From an uncultured Dehalococcoidia bacterium (GTDB lineage Bacteria; Chloroflexota; Dehalococcoidia; Lucifugimonadales; JAAXIE01), in NCBI GenBank assembly GCA_951813255.1, contig OX638353.1:620001-684000 (forward strand): a stretch of DNA of 64,000 nucleotides, given 5' to 3'. The translations under genes were made by a program, and so were the position numbers. Positions 1 through 7,751 of the stretch are shown here, piece after piece. The stretch's first letter is position 1. Each line of letters starts with the position of its first letter. Under the pieces are notes generated by a model. The model had not been told where the DNA came from. It did no database searches and was given only the letters and a program-made list of their open reading frames with translations.

Positions 1-1
1 G

Positions 2-352
2 ATGAACTTGGGCACCCTTGTCACCATCGCCAACAAGCGGCCGGAGAACCTGTACCACTTTGTGTTCGAGAATGGCGTGTATGCCGTTACCGGCGGTCAG
101 CCGACACCCGGCAGCGACAGCGTCAGCTTTCAGAATATGGCCAAGGATTCGGGCTATGTCGCAGCTTACGAGATTGAGGACACCGAAGACCTGGCCACCA
201 GCGTAGGCCGTATCCTGGATGAGAAGGGGCCTGTGCTCATCTGCCTCAAGGTACAGCCGGAAATCGAGAATACCCCGGTGCAGTTCCGGCAGCGGCCCAA
301 GCGCAACGTCTACACTGCCATGGAAGAGTTGCCCAAGGCACTGGGCCACTAG
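2..352 (+). CDS. Thiamine-diphosphate enzyme, C-terminal part (sulfopyruvate/phosphonopyruvate decarboxylase beta-like), 5' truncated
   Basis: This is the 3' end of a gene cut by the window edge; the ATG at position 2 is probably an internal Met of the cofactor-binding motif. The visible part matches the C-terminal ThDP-binding domain of ComE/AepY-type decarboxylases: a segment MNLGTLVTIA followed by ENLYHFVFENGVYAVTGGQ, in which the Asn-Gly is the usual second half of the GDG-N motif. The first half (GDG) would lie just outside the window. Such subunits decarboxylate 2-oxo acids such as sulfopyruvate or phosphonopyruvate in the cytoplasm. It is followed after 18 nt by a small membrane-protein gene and then by a divergent paralogue, so the three probably form one operon. 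The exact substrate cannot be told. Confidence 0.7.
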   Translation: MNLGTLVTIANKRPENLYHFVFENGVYAVTGGQPTPGSDSVSFQNMAKDSGYVAAYEIEDTEDLATSVGRILDEKGPVLICLKVQPEIENTPVQFRQRPKRNVYTAMEELPKALGH

Positions 353-370
353 TCCCAGAGGCGGGCCGTC

Positions 371-556
371 GTGCTGAAGGGACTGGCCTCTGGTCTTTTG
401 GGCCGCGCCGTTGGGCTAGGGCTTTTCGGGGTCGGTTTCTGGGCATTGGCCAAGGGCTTTATCGACTCCAACGTACCCATTGCCTTGTTGGGCTGTGTTC
501 TGATGGTGGGAGGCATGTGGGCCATGGCGCATTTCCGCCGAATGATGCAGGACTAG
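371..556 (+). CDS. Small two-helix membrane protein
   Basis: I do not recognise a family for this 61-residue protein. It begins with GTG, with a GAGG-like ribosome binding site about 10 nt upstream. Two hydrophobic stretches, roughly residues 8-26 and 33-53, suggest two membrane helices joined by a short loop and ending in a positively charged tail (RRMMQD). It lies 18 nt after one ThDP-enzyme gene and 14 nt before another, so it is very likely co-transcribed with them; a role as membrane anchor or transporter partner is only a guess. Confidence 0.5.
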   Translation: MLKGLASGLLGRAVGLGLFGVGFWALAKGFIDSNVPIALLGCVLMVGGMWAMAHFRRMMQD

Positions 557-570
557 GTGGACGCTATCTC

Positions 571-1155
571 ATGATTCCTGCCCGCGAGGCCCTTCAAGCT
601 ATTTCCCGTCTTCGTGGCGATGCAGTCGCCGTTGCTACGACAACCCCCCTGCGGCTATGGGGCGAGCTTTCCCAACGGCGTGATCTGGATGCCGACCTCT
701 CGGATTGCATGGACAAGGCGTCGTCGCTGGGTCTGGGGCTGGCGCTAGCGCAGCCGGACCGGCAAGTGATAGTCCTGGACAGCGACACCGCCGTCAGGGC
801 CAACCTAGCCGGACTGGCGACGGTAGGGGGCGCCGCCCCGCCCAACATGGTGCACTTCGTGCTGGAAGACAAGACCCACCTGCCCACTGACGGAATGCCC
901 ATCACCCCATTGGAGAAGCTGGACTACAAGAGGCTGGCGGAGGAATCGGGCTACAGACGGGTGTTCGGCTTCGATAATCTTGAGGAGATGGTCCTAACCT
1001 TGGAGGATGTGCTAGAGGGGCTGGGACCGACCTTCGTCTCCCTGCAGGTGGCCTACGACGACGCATCGCTACCCGGCTATCCGTCGCGACGGATGGGAGA
1101 ATCAATGGCGGAGGTCCGACGAGCTCTGGCCCCTAGTGGGGAATTGCGCCCTTAG
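571..1155 (+). CDS. ThDP-enzyme-like protein with degenerate cofactor motif
   Basis: This 194-residue protein resembles the beta subunit of sulfopyruvate decarboxylase (ComE-like). ASSLGLGLALAQPDRQVIVLD aligns with the segment leading into the ThDP motif, and the C-terminal GPTFVSLQV strand is typical. The motif itself is altered: the usual GDG is DSD, and the usual DNG about 30 residues later is EDK, so Mg2+/ThDP binding is doubtful. The ATG at 571 is preferred over an in-frame ATG at 517 because the latter would overlap the upstream gene, while GGTGG precedes 571. It may be a non-catalytic partner of the canonical subunit at the window start, or have changed function. Confidence 0.6.
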   Translation: MIPAREALQAISRLRGDAVAVATTTPLRLWGELSQRRDLDADLSDCMDKASSLGLGLALAQPDRQVIVLDSDTAVRANLAGLATVGGAAPPNMVHFVLEDKTHLPTDGMPITPLEKLDYKRLAEESGYRRVFGFDNLEEMVLTLEDVLEGLGPTFVSLQVAYDDASLPGYPSRRMGESMAEVRRALAPSGELRP

Positions 1156-1161
1156 AGTCGT

Positions 1162-1659
1162 CTACAGGCAGCCAGCACTGGCTAAGATTTCTCGGGTAGC
1201 TGGCGACAGATCGTCTTCGTTCCTCTGAATATCTTCGTCCAATTCCGCGATCAGGGCTTCCATTTCACCCATTTTGCCTTCAATGTCCTCCATATTGCTG
1301 AGCAGTTCTAGGAATCTCTCGTCGTCTCCTTCTTCTGTTGCCTTCTCTATGTCCTGCATGAGTTGCAACATGCCGGTTTCTTCCAGCGCATCAAGCGAAG
1401 ACTCGAGACTCGAGACTCGCAGGGCGTGGAATTCCTGCAGCTCCTCTGGCGGGTTCCACATCTTGATGTCAGCCAGCGCATCCTCAAGCGCGCCAAACCC
1501 GGTGGCGAAGCCCTGATTGAAGCCGCCATCCAAATCATCGAACCTGTCGCCCAAACTGGTGCACGCCGCCGCGTATTCTTCGACCGTCATGCGAGGGCTG
1601 CCGCAAGCGAGGGTTGCCATGAGAACTAGCGATACGAGGACTAGGAGCGTTCGAGGCAT
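1162..1659 (-). CDS. Helical lipoprotein of unknown function
   Basis: A 165-residue protein with a clear lipoprotein signal: a short charged start (MPRT), a hydrophobic stretch and a lipobox LACG with Cys at residue 19, so it should be exported and lipid-anchored. The mature part is acidic and strongly helical (many Glu, Leu, Met and Ala residues), with no catalytic motif visible. It ends 6 nt from the stop of the convergent ThDP-like gene. No family was recognised. Confidence 0.55.
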   Translation of the reverse strand: MPRTLLVLVSLVLMATLACGSPRMTVEEYAAACTSLGDRFDDLDGGFNQGFATGFGALEDALADIKMWNPPEELQEFHALRVSSLESSLDALEETGMLQLMQDIEKATEEGDDERFLELLSNMEDIEGKMGEMEALIAELDEDIQRNEDDLSPATREILASAGCL

Positions 1660-1718
1660 GTTGCCTCCCCTAAGAGTGTCGAATGCGTGGGGCCTCGTGT
1701 AGGCCAGCAGAGGGCGAC

Positions 1719-2102
1719 TTAAGTGTCAGCCAGCCGCTCGGCATCCCTGATGTAGTCGATGGTCTCGCGAATTCGGCGAGTTGTCTCGGACAGAGGTTCG
1801 CACCAGCCAAGGTAAAAGCACAGGCCGTGTAGTTGGCCTTGTCTGGAAAAATAGCGGCCCACCAAGGCCCTTACTTCCGGGTCTTGAGACGCCAGCGTAT
1901 CGAGCCCTCGGGTTGTGTCGGGCGATTTCTCGGGTTCCGTGCCGGTGCGTGAGAGTATGAGGGCATCGGTAGCCCGCCTTGTCGCGCACCATGCCTTCTC
2001 AGAGGCATCACGGACATCTTCAGCAGCCAGACGGTCCAGAGCAGCTGCGTACATGGCGTGCGCATCAGCGAATATCAGGGCCGCATCGTTGGTGATGGTC
2101 AT
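1719..2102 (-). CDS. HEPN-like small protein (tandem paralogue 2)
   Basis: A 127-residue, mostly helical protein, near-identical in its first 30 residues to the gene just upstream (2117-2500). The segment around AEDVRDASEKAWCATRRATDAL resembles the PaREP1/HEPN style of small helical proteins. Residues 87-92 read RQGQLH, which fits the R-x4-H signature of HEPN ribonucleases. HEPN proteins often act as toxins with MNT nucleotidyltransferase antitoxins, but no such partner is visible here. The start is ATG with GACGAGG upstream; the gap to its sister gene is 14 nt, so they are probably co-transcribed. The HEPN assignment is inference from motif and helical pattern. Confidence 0.55.
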   Translation of the reverse strand: MTITNDAALIFADAHAMYAAALDRLAAEDVRDASEKAWCATRRATDALILSRTGTEPEKSPDTTRGLDTLASQDPEVRALVGRYFSRQGQLHGLCFYLGWCEPLSETTRRIRETIDYIRDAERLADT

Positions 2103-2116
2103 GGGTTGCCTCGTCC

Positions 2117-2500
2117 CTAAACGTCCGCCAGACGCTCGGCGTTCCTGATGTAGTCGATGGTGTCACGTATCAACTGCTCAGTGTCTAGCCGAGGTTCGCA
2201 CAATCCCACATAGAAGCATTCGCCGTGCAAGGTTCCCTGCCTCTCGTAGTAGCCAGCCCGCAGTCGGCGGGCCGCTCGCTCGGTCCTAGCGAGTTCACGC
2301 AATCTGCTTCCGGTTTCTGTTGAACGCTCCGGCTCCACGCCGGTGCGGGCCACAATCAAGGCGTCAGTTGCACGTTTGGCGGCGCACCATGCCTTCTCAG
2401 CGGCATCACGGACGTCATCAGCAGCCAGATGGTCCAAGGCAGCTGTGTACATGGCGTGCGCATCAGCGAATATCAGGGCCGCATCGTTGGTGATGGTCAC
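2117..2500 (-). CDS. HEPN-like small protein (tandem paralogue 1)
   Basis: The first gene of a tandem duplicate pair, 127 residues, same length and layout as its downstream sister. It carries the same R-x4-H candidate active site (RQGTLH, residues 87-92) and the same DVRDAAEKAWCAAKRATDAL helix. It starts at GTG with AAAGGGG upstream. The N-terminal third is almost identical between the copies while the middle (residues 50-85) has diverged strongly, suggesting an old duplication with a conserved core. No nucleotidyltransferase or other partner gene adjoins it. Confidence 0.55.
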   Translation of the reverse strand: MTITNDAALIFADAHAMYTAALDHLAADDVRDAAEKAWCAAKRATDALIVARTGVEPERSTETGSRLRELARTERAARRLRAGYYERQGTLHGECFYVGLCEPRLDTEQLIRDTIDYIRNAERLADV

Positions 2501-2539
2501 ATTGAATCCCCTTTGTGACCAGGATAATCGATTCGAGAC

Positions 2540-3715
2540 CTATATCCGGGCCGCGGTTCCTACGCGCTCTTGGTAGTCGGAGCGGGCTTTCTTGATGGAG
2601 CCCTTACGGAGGTCGTCTAGGTAGTCCACGTGGTCCCGGGCCCAGTCGCGGGAGACCTCCAAGCCATCGAGGCTGCCTTGGAAGTGGGGGGCGACATAAC
2701 GGGCCAACAGCTCGTAGCTGTGGAGCATCTTCTCGCGGGAGGTCCACTCGGCCACAGTCACCAGCAGGCCGCCGAAACCACCGCTCTGCTCTTCCAGTTG
2801 CTCCATGCGGGCGATGCAGTCGTCGGGGCTGCCGACTATCCAGACTCCACGATCGACCATTTCCTCGATGATGCGCTCCGGCGGGACGTCGGGCAGGGGT
2901 TGGCCCAAGGTCTCGTGGAAGTACTCGGTGAGCCAACTGGCCGCGCCCATGCGGGCCTCGCGGAAGGCCTCTTGGCGGCTTTCGGCTAGATAGACGGGCA
3001 TGACCAAGCGCCAGTCGTCCCGGCTGATGGTAGCCCCGGACTCGGCGGCGGCGTCTTCCGCTATCCCCCAGACATCGCCGAGGGTGACTTTGCCGTATTC
3101 CTGCCGAGGTACGCCGAGGGACAGCAGACCTGCACCATACTTGCCCGCGACTTGGGGGCCGGAGGGGGACTGGGCGGCGGCCACGGCGATGGGCATGTGG
3201 GGACGCTGATAGGGTCGCAGGTGCAGGGTCGCATCATGCAACTCGAACCAGTCGCTGACATGGGTGAAGGGTTCAGTCTCTTGGAAGAGCCGCATGATGA
3301 TGCCCATGGACTCGTCCATCATCTCCCGCTGGCGGCTGGGCTGGATGCCCAGCATGTGAGCGTCGCTTACCAGTGCTCCCGGACCCACTCCGAGCATGGC
3401 CCGGCCACGAGTCAGGTGGTCCAGCAGCACCATGCGGTTGGCCACCATGAGGGGGTGGTGGTAGGGGAGGCTGATCACGCCCGTGCCCAACCTGATATGC
3501 CGGGTCCGCTCGGCGACGGTTGCCATGAACACCTCGGGGGAGGCGATGATCTCCCAGCCCGCGCTGTGGTGCTCCCCGATCCAAGCCTCGTCATAACCGA
3601 GCTCGTCCAGCCACTGGATGAGCTGGATGTTCCGTTCCAGTGATAGCGTGGGGTTCTCGCCTACCCGGTGGAATGGTGCCATGAAGATACCGAAGTCCTT
3701 GCGCTCCACCGACAT
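2540..3715 (-). CDS. LLM-class flavin-dependent oxidoreductase (luciferase-like monooxygenase)
   Basis: A 391-residue member of the bacterial luciferase-like family, which uses reduced flavin (FMNH2 or F420) to oxidise small organic substrates in a TIM-barrel fold. Visible family marks are the N-terminal GIFMAPFHRVGENPT strand, ELGYDEAWIGEHH, the RLGTGVISLPYHHPLMVANR segment, and GRAMLGVGPG. The start at 3715 is chosen over the longer reading frame to 3754 because a perfect AGGAGGT lies 7 nt upstream of it. Such monooxygenases are expanded in SAR202 Chloroflexota, where they are proposed to attack recalcitrant organic matter. The substrate is unknown and no flavin reductase gene adjoins. Confidence 0.85.
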   Translation of the reverse strand: MSVERKDFGIFMAPFHRVGENPTLSLERNIQLIQWLDELGYDEAWIGEHHSAGWEIIASPEVFMATVAERTRHIRLGTGVISLPYHHPLMVANRMVLLDHLTRGRAMLGVGPGALVSDAHMLGIQPSRQREMMDESMGIIMRLFQETEPFTHVSDWFELHDATLHLRPYQRPHMPIAVAAAQSPSGPQVAGKYGAGLLSLGVPRQEYGKVTLGDVWGIAEDAAAESGATISRDDWRLVMPVYLAESRQEAFREARMGAASWLTEYFHETLGQPLPDVPPERIIEEMVDRGVWIVGSPDDCIARMEQLEEQSGGFGGLLVTVAEWTSREKMLHSYELLARYVAPHFQGSLDGLEVSRDWARDHVDYLDDLRKGSIKKARSDYQERVGTAARI

Positions 3716-3954
3716 TCCACCGACCTCCTGCCGCTCATCGGGGCACTCTGCCACGAGGCAGTCCCAAGCGTATATTCAGCTAGGATTTCAGTTCGCAGTG
3801 TAGGCGGGCTAAGCCGCTAGTGTCAAACTCGCTCATGGTCGCGGCGATGGTAGGAGAGAGGGCATCGCAAGTGGTGCTCCAATGGGACCAGAGATCAAAA
3901 TGTGTGCGTGATAAACTGGTCAGTAGACGTGCAATTATGCCATGGAGGAGCAGC

Positions 3955-4302
3955 ATGACCGAGCTGGTCAATGAGAAGTGCGAGGCCTGTCGGCGCGATT
4001 CGCCCAAGGTTACCAATGAGGAAGTCGCCCAGCTACACCCGGCAGTGCCGGAATGGGAGATCGTCGAAGAGGCGGAAATCCCCAAGCTGCGGCGGGTGTT
4101 CCGATACCCTGATTTCGCTGCCAGCCTAACCTTCACAGACGCAGTGGGAGCCCTCGCCGAAGAGCAGGGGCACCACCCAAGGATTGTCACTGAGTGGGGC
4201 AGCGTCACCGTCACCTGGTGGACTCACAAGATACGGAACCTGCACCGCAACGACTTCGTCATGGCGGCCAAGACGGACCAGTTGTACCAGCCAGAGGCCT
4301 GA
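3955..4302 (+). CDS. phhB: Pterin-4a-carbinolamine dehydratase
   Basis: A 115-residue protein of the PCD/DCoH family (EC 4.2.1.96), which dehydrates 4a-hydroxytetrahydropterin during pterin-dependent hydroxylation, or acts as a molybdopterin-related pterin dehydratase. The catalytic histidine pattern is present: EEQGHHPRI, then WTHKIRNLHRNDF. Length is typical (about 100-120). The start at 3955 follows GGAGGAG by 4 nt and fits the family N-terminus; the reading frame is open further upstream but has no homology there. No phenylalanine hydroxylase is in the window, so the partner enzyme is unknown. Confidence 0.88.
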   Translation: MTELVNEKCEACRRDSPKVTNEEVAQLHPAVPEWEIVEEAEIPKLRRVFRYPDFAASLTFTDAVGALAEEQGHHPRIVTEWGSVTVTWWTHKIRNLHRNDFVMAAKTDQLYQPEA

Positions 4303-4330
4303 GCAGGGCCCTGATTGCGTTTTTCGGCTA

Positions 4331-4663
4331 TTACGCTGGAGTTATCTGCATGGTGACGGTGTAGCCGTCTTCGTAGGTGGTTGTGTGGCCTTTGCCGGTG
4401 GTGTCCTCGATGAGACGCACATCGCCGGGAAGGAATGTATGCGAGGTGCCGTCGCTGAGGCCTATGGTGGTCCTGCCCACTAGGCCCACCTGCCACCGGC
4501 GGAAGGGTGCGGGGTGCCAGTCCAGGTATCGGCCCGGCTCCAAGTCCTGCACGCTGAAGCTCATGGTTGCTCCCGACTCTTTAACAGCGGTGAACTCGCT
4601 GGCCGAAATCTCCTCGATGTGACTCTCGCCATCGTCGCCGCTGTACAAGCGATAGACTCCCAT
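4331..4663 (-). CDS. Cupin-like small protein
   Basis: A 110-residue, beta-rich protein resembling a single cupin barrel: RYLDWHPAPFRRWQVGLVG, then TTIGLSDGTSHTFLPGDVRLIED, the second stretch matching the PGDv.l.ed pattern of cupin motif 2. The start at 4663 follows AGGAGG with 7-nt spacing; the open frame continues to 4768 without similarity. Metal ligands are incomplete (a His in motif 1, few in motif 2), so it may be a binding rather than catalytic cupin. It converges on the pterin dehydratase gene, leaving 28 nt between stops. Confidence 0.6.
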   Translation of the reverse strand: MGVYRLYSGDDGESHIEEISASEFTAVKESGATMSFSVQDLEPGRYLDWHPAPFRRWQVGLVGRTTIGLSDGTSHTFLPGDVRLIEDTTGKGHTTTYEDGYTVTMQITPA

Positions 4664-4958
4664 TCTCAGACCTCCTGTGCGTATGTGCCCATGCACTTGT
4701 GTAGTATTCTCGCTATCGATGCTAGCAAAAACAGGGGCGTGGCGGAAGTCGTAAGCCTCAGGGTTCAAGGGTTCTGCCCATGCCCATATGCCATGACAAC
4801 TGCCCCTTGCTGCCGGGCCAAGTATGCCTCTACTATGATGTGGTGGTCCTAGGGAGCCGCCTCTCTCCGACTATCGGGTTCCCGCGTCCATTCAGCTTAA
4901 GTCCAGCCTCTCCAAGCGTTGCCGCGTGGCGCAACATACGAGACCAAGAAGGAAACCA

Positions 4959-5996
4959 GTGACAGAGCCAATAACTGCCTCTAACGGTACAAACTCAGCC
5001 AAGCTGGCGATACGCACCAACGGCTTGGTAAGGGAGTTCGGGTCGGTGCGCGCCGTAGACGGCGTGGACCTAGCAGTCAAGGAAGGCGAAATATACGGAT
5101 TCCTCGGGCCCAACGGTGCTGGCAAAACTACGGTTATACGCATGCTCGTAACGCTCCTCGCGCCCACTGCCGGGTCCATTACCGTCGCCGGAGTCGACGT
5201 CCTGTCGCACCCCGACCAAGCCAGGTTGCACATCGGTGTCGCCCTGCAGGACGCCGCCCTAGACGCCAAGCAGACAGGACGCGAGTTGCTTCGCATGCAG
5301 GCCCAGTTGTACGGCCTTTCGGGGCGCCAAGCTGATGGCCGCATCGCCGACCTGTCGTCGCTGGTGGACATCGGTGATGCCATGGACCGTTTCATAGGCA
5401 CCTACTCCGGGGGCATGAAGAGGCGCCTGGACTTGGCCGCCGCCCTGATCCACCGGCCGGAAGTGCTCTTTCTCGATGAGCCCACCACTGGCTTGGACCC
5501 CATCAGCCGCTCACGAATCTGGGAAGAGGTGCACGGCATCAACGAGCAGATGGGCGTCACCATCTTCCTGACTACCCAGTATATGGAGGAAGCCGATTCC
5601 CTAGCCCACCGCATCGGCATCATCGACCGTGGCCGTCTTGCGGTGGAAGGGACTCCTGGTGACCTCAAGCGGGCGCGGGGCGTCGACCTCATTCTGGTGA
5701 AGCTGGAACAGGACGTGGAACAGGCTGCTGCGGTCCTCACGGACATCGCCGCAGTGAGCAGAGTCGAAGTGCATGATCAGGAACTGACCCTGAGCGTTAC
5801 CAACGGCGCCGCGTTGATAAGCGCCGTGGCCCTAGCCCTGAACGAACGCGGAATCGCCGTGCAGGAACTCACGCTCCGTACCCCGACCTTGGATGACGTG
5901 TTCCTACAAGTAACAGGCGCCCGCTTCCAGGATGGGCAAGCCCCCCAGTCGTCGGCCTCTCTCGGTACTCCCGATTCCGCTGGTAGGGACGACTGA
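4959..5996 (+). CDS. ABC transporter ATP-binding protein (DrrA-like)
   Basis: The ATPase of an ABC-2 type exporter, about 345 residues. Walker A is GPNGAGKTT (about residue 50), the Q-loop is LQDAALD, the signature is YSGGMKRR (about 148), Walker B is VLFLDEPTTGLDP (about 168), and the switch region is TTQYMEEAD. The C-terminal extension after residue 240 is typical of daunorubicin-resistance DrrA proteins, where it contacts the membrane subunit. A GTG at 4959 with AAGAAGGA upstream is preferred to the GTG at 4926. The next gene encodes the matching permease, so the two make a complete exporter; the exported compound is unknown. Confidence 0.88.
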   Translation: MTEPITASNGTNSAKLAIRTNGLVREFGSVRAVDGVDLAVKEGEIYGFLGPNGAGKTTVIRMLVTLLAPTAGSITVAGVDVLSHPDQARLHIGVALQDAALDAKQTGRELLRMQAQLYGLSGRQADGRIADLSSLVDIGDAMDRFIGTYSGGMKRRLDLAAALIHRPEVLFLDEPTTGLDPISRSRIWEEVHGINEQMGVTIFLTTQYMEEADSLAHRIGIIDRGRLAVEGTPGDLKRARGVDLILVKLEQDVEQAAAVLTDIAAVSRVEVHDQELTLSVTNGAALISAVALALNERGIAVQELTLRTPTLDDVFLQVTGARFQDGQAPQSSASLGTPDSAGRDD

Positions 5997-6050
5997 CACT
6001 GCGCCGACCAGGTCCCTTCAACCGTCCAATCAGCAGCACAAGGAGGCCCC

Positions 6051-6851
6051 ATGCAAGCTGCCGCGTCGCAGCCGCTTGTCCGCGCCCGAAGAGGCGGGTT
6101 CCTGCGGGATATGGTGACCGTATCCCAGCGTGCCGTGCGTGCCACAGTACGTGACACTGAGGTTATCATCCCAGCTCTGGTCATACCCGTCTTCATGTAT
6201 GCGATGACCGTGGGGGCCCTGGAGAACTTCGCTGAGGGGATACCTGGCCTGAACTATCGCGCCTTTCAGATTCCGGTCGCGGTTTTGTTCGCCGTGACCG
6301 GGGTCTCCCGTGCTATGACAGTGGTCACCGACATCCAGACAGGCTACTTCGACCGCTTGGTCATCAGTCCGGTGAACCGCTTGGCCTTGCTGCTGGGGCT
6401 GTTGGTGGCCGACTTCGCCTTGGTGGCAGTGCTGACTGTGCCCGTCATCCTCATGGCCGTCATCGTGGGGGTCCATTTCGAGACAGGTATTCCTGGGATT
6501 CTGGTGTTCATGGCAATGGGTGGCCTGTGGGGGTTGATTTATGCTGGATTTCCGTATGCCATCGCCTTCAAGACAGGGAACCCGTCCGCAGTCAACATAA
6601 GTTTCCTGCTGTTCTTCCCCTTCCTTTTCATGACCACCCTGTTCGTCCCGCAAGAAGCAATGACTGGCTGGCTCGCCACCATTGCCGATTACAATCCGGT
6701 GACTTACCTGTTGGCCGCACTGCGGTCCCTAGTGTCTGAGGGTTGGCAGCCTATAGAGTTGCTCAAAGGTCTGCTGTCCATTGCCGCCGTAGGAGTCCTC
6801 AGCTTGGGTCTGTCCCTCGCGGCCTTGAAAGGCCGGGCCACACGAAAGTGA
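6051..6851 (+). CDS. ABC-2 type transporter permease (DrrB-like)
   Basis: A 266-residue integral membrane protein with about six hydrophobic segments, the partner of the upstream DrrA-like ATPase. The N-terminal cytoplasmic coupling region (RDMVTVSQRAVRATVRDTE) and the internal GYFDRLVISPVNR motif are typical of the DrrB/ABC-2 family, as is the FVPQEAMTGWLATIADYNPVTY loop before the last helices. AAGGAGG sits 4 nt before the ATG. It lies 54 nt after the ATPase gene. Confidence 0.86.
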   Translation: MQAAASQPLVRARRGGFLRDMVTVSQRAVRATVRDTEVIIPALVIPVFMYAMTVGALENFAEGIPGLNYRAFQIPVAVLFAVTGVSRAMTVVTDIQTGYFDRLVISPVNRLALLLGLLVADFALVAVLTVPVILMAVIVGVHFETGIPGILVFMAMGGLWGLIYAGFPYAIAFKTGNPSAVNISFLLFFPFLFMTTLFVPQEAMTGWLATIADYNPVTYLLAALRSLVSEGWQPIELLKGLLSIAAVGVLSLGLSLAALKGRATRK

Positions 6852-6881
6852 TGTCAGTCCCCAGTAATGGGAGGTAGGGGT

Positions 6882-7646
6882 ATGGGACACCATCGAAAAC
6901 TGGCATGGATAGGCGTCATCGTCTTGCTCGCCCTTTGGCTTTCGGCCTGCGACATCATCCTTCCGACGGACACGCCAGCCTCCACTCCGCAACCGATCCG
7001 CCCGGCGACGCCCGCTGCAACCATGACTCCTCCAGGCAGCCCAACAGAAGAATCTACGCCAACGCTGGCTGCGACCGTTGCCTCCACGGCTGTGTCGATC
7101 CCCCTACAGGTCGCGGAGATACCTGACGACCTGCCCAAATACGACCGCGACGATTGGCGTCACTGGCGGGATGCCGACAATGACTGCCAGGATGCCCGCC
7201 AAGAGGCTCTCGTGGCAGAATCCCTGACTCCTGTGGTGTTCGAAACCGAGAAGGAGTGCCGCGTGGAATCGGGCAGTTGGGTCGGCCCATACACAGGTAC
7301 TGCCGTCACTGACCCAAGCACGCTCGACATCGACCACATGGTGCCTCTGGGCAATGCTCACCGCTCCGGCGGTTGGGAGTGGGACAAGGAGCGCAAGGCT
7401 GAATACGCCAACAGCTTGGGTTATGACGATCACCTCATCGCGACTACCAGGTCAGCCAACCGGTCCAAGGGCAGCGACGGCCCCGAAGAGTGGCGCCCTC
7501 CCGACCAGACCTATTGGTGCGAGTACGCTATCGACTGGGCAACTATCAAGAGCGACTGGGGGCTTACTGCCACCGCCCAGGAGGCCGACGCTCTGAGCGA
7601 GATGCTGGAAACGTGCCCGACCGAGACCTTGCTTGAAACCAAATAG
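6882..7646 (+). CDS. Secreted lipoprotein with HNH nuclease domain (DUF1524 / GmrSD C-terminal type)
   Basis: A 254-residue lipoprotein: n-region MGHHRK, hydrophobic stretch, lipobox LSAC. A low-complexity Thr/Pro linker (residues about 28-65) precedes a nuclease-like domain. There the motif DIDHMVPLGNAHRSGGWEW (about residue 148), followed by LIATTRSANRSKG and a Trp/Cys segment, matches DUF1524 HNH endonucleases. DHxVPL supplies the metal/catalytic histidine and N-x-x-K the second half. The start at 6882 follows GGAGGTAGGG; an earlier ATG at 6867 overlaps that site. It probably acts outside the cell on DNA, for nutrient scavenging or defence; that role is inference. Its downstream neighbour carries calcium-binding excalibur repeats. 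Confidence 0.78.
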   Translation: MGHHRKLAWIGVIVLLALWLSACDIILPTDTPASTPQPIRPATPAATMTPPGSPTEESTPTLAATVASTAVSIPLQVAEIPDDLPKYDRDDWRHWRDADNDCQDARQEALVAESLTPVVFETEKECRVESGSWVGPYTGTAVTDPSTLDIDHMVPLGNAHRSGGWEWDKERKAEYANSLGYDDHLIATTRSANRSKGSDGPEEWRPPDQTYWCEYAIDWATIKSDWGLTATAQEADALSEMLETCPTETLLETK

Positions 7647-7662
7647 ACCTGTTTTAGAGATT

Positions 7663-7692
7663 TTGACGCCTCCGTGTGTATGGCGATATAGT
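7663..7692 (+). promoter_or_regulatory. Sigma-70-type promoter for the excalibur gene
   Basis: TTGACG at 7663-7668 and TATAGT at 7687-7692 are separated by 18 nt, close to the sigma-70 consensus. The predicted start is near 7699, giving a leader of about 50 nt to the TTG start at 7752. It shows that the excalibur gene can be transcribed apart from the nuclease gene upstream. Confidence 0.6.
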
Positions 7693-7751
7693 GGGTCTGC
7701 CGTAACGGTCTAGCGCTTCCTTCACTCATCCAGCGCTGATGGGGCTCCCTA

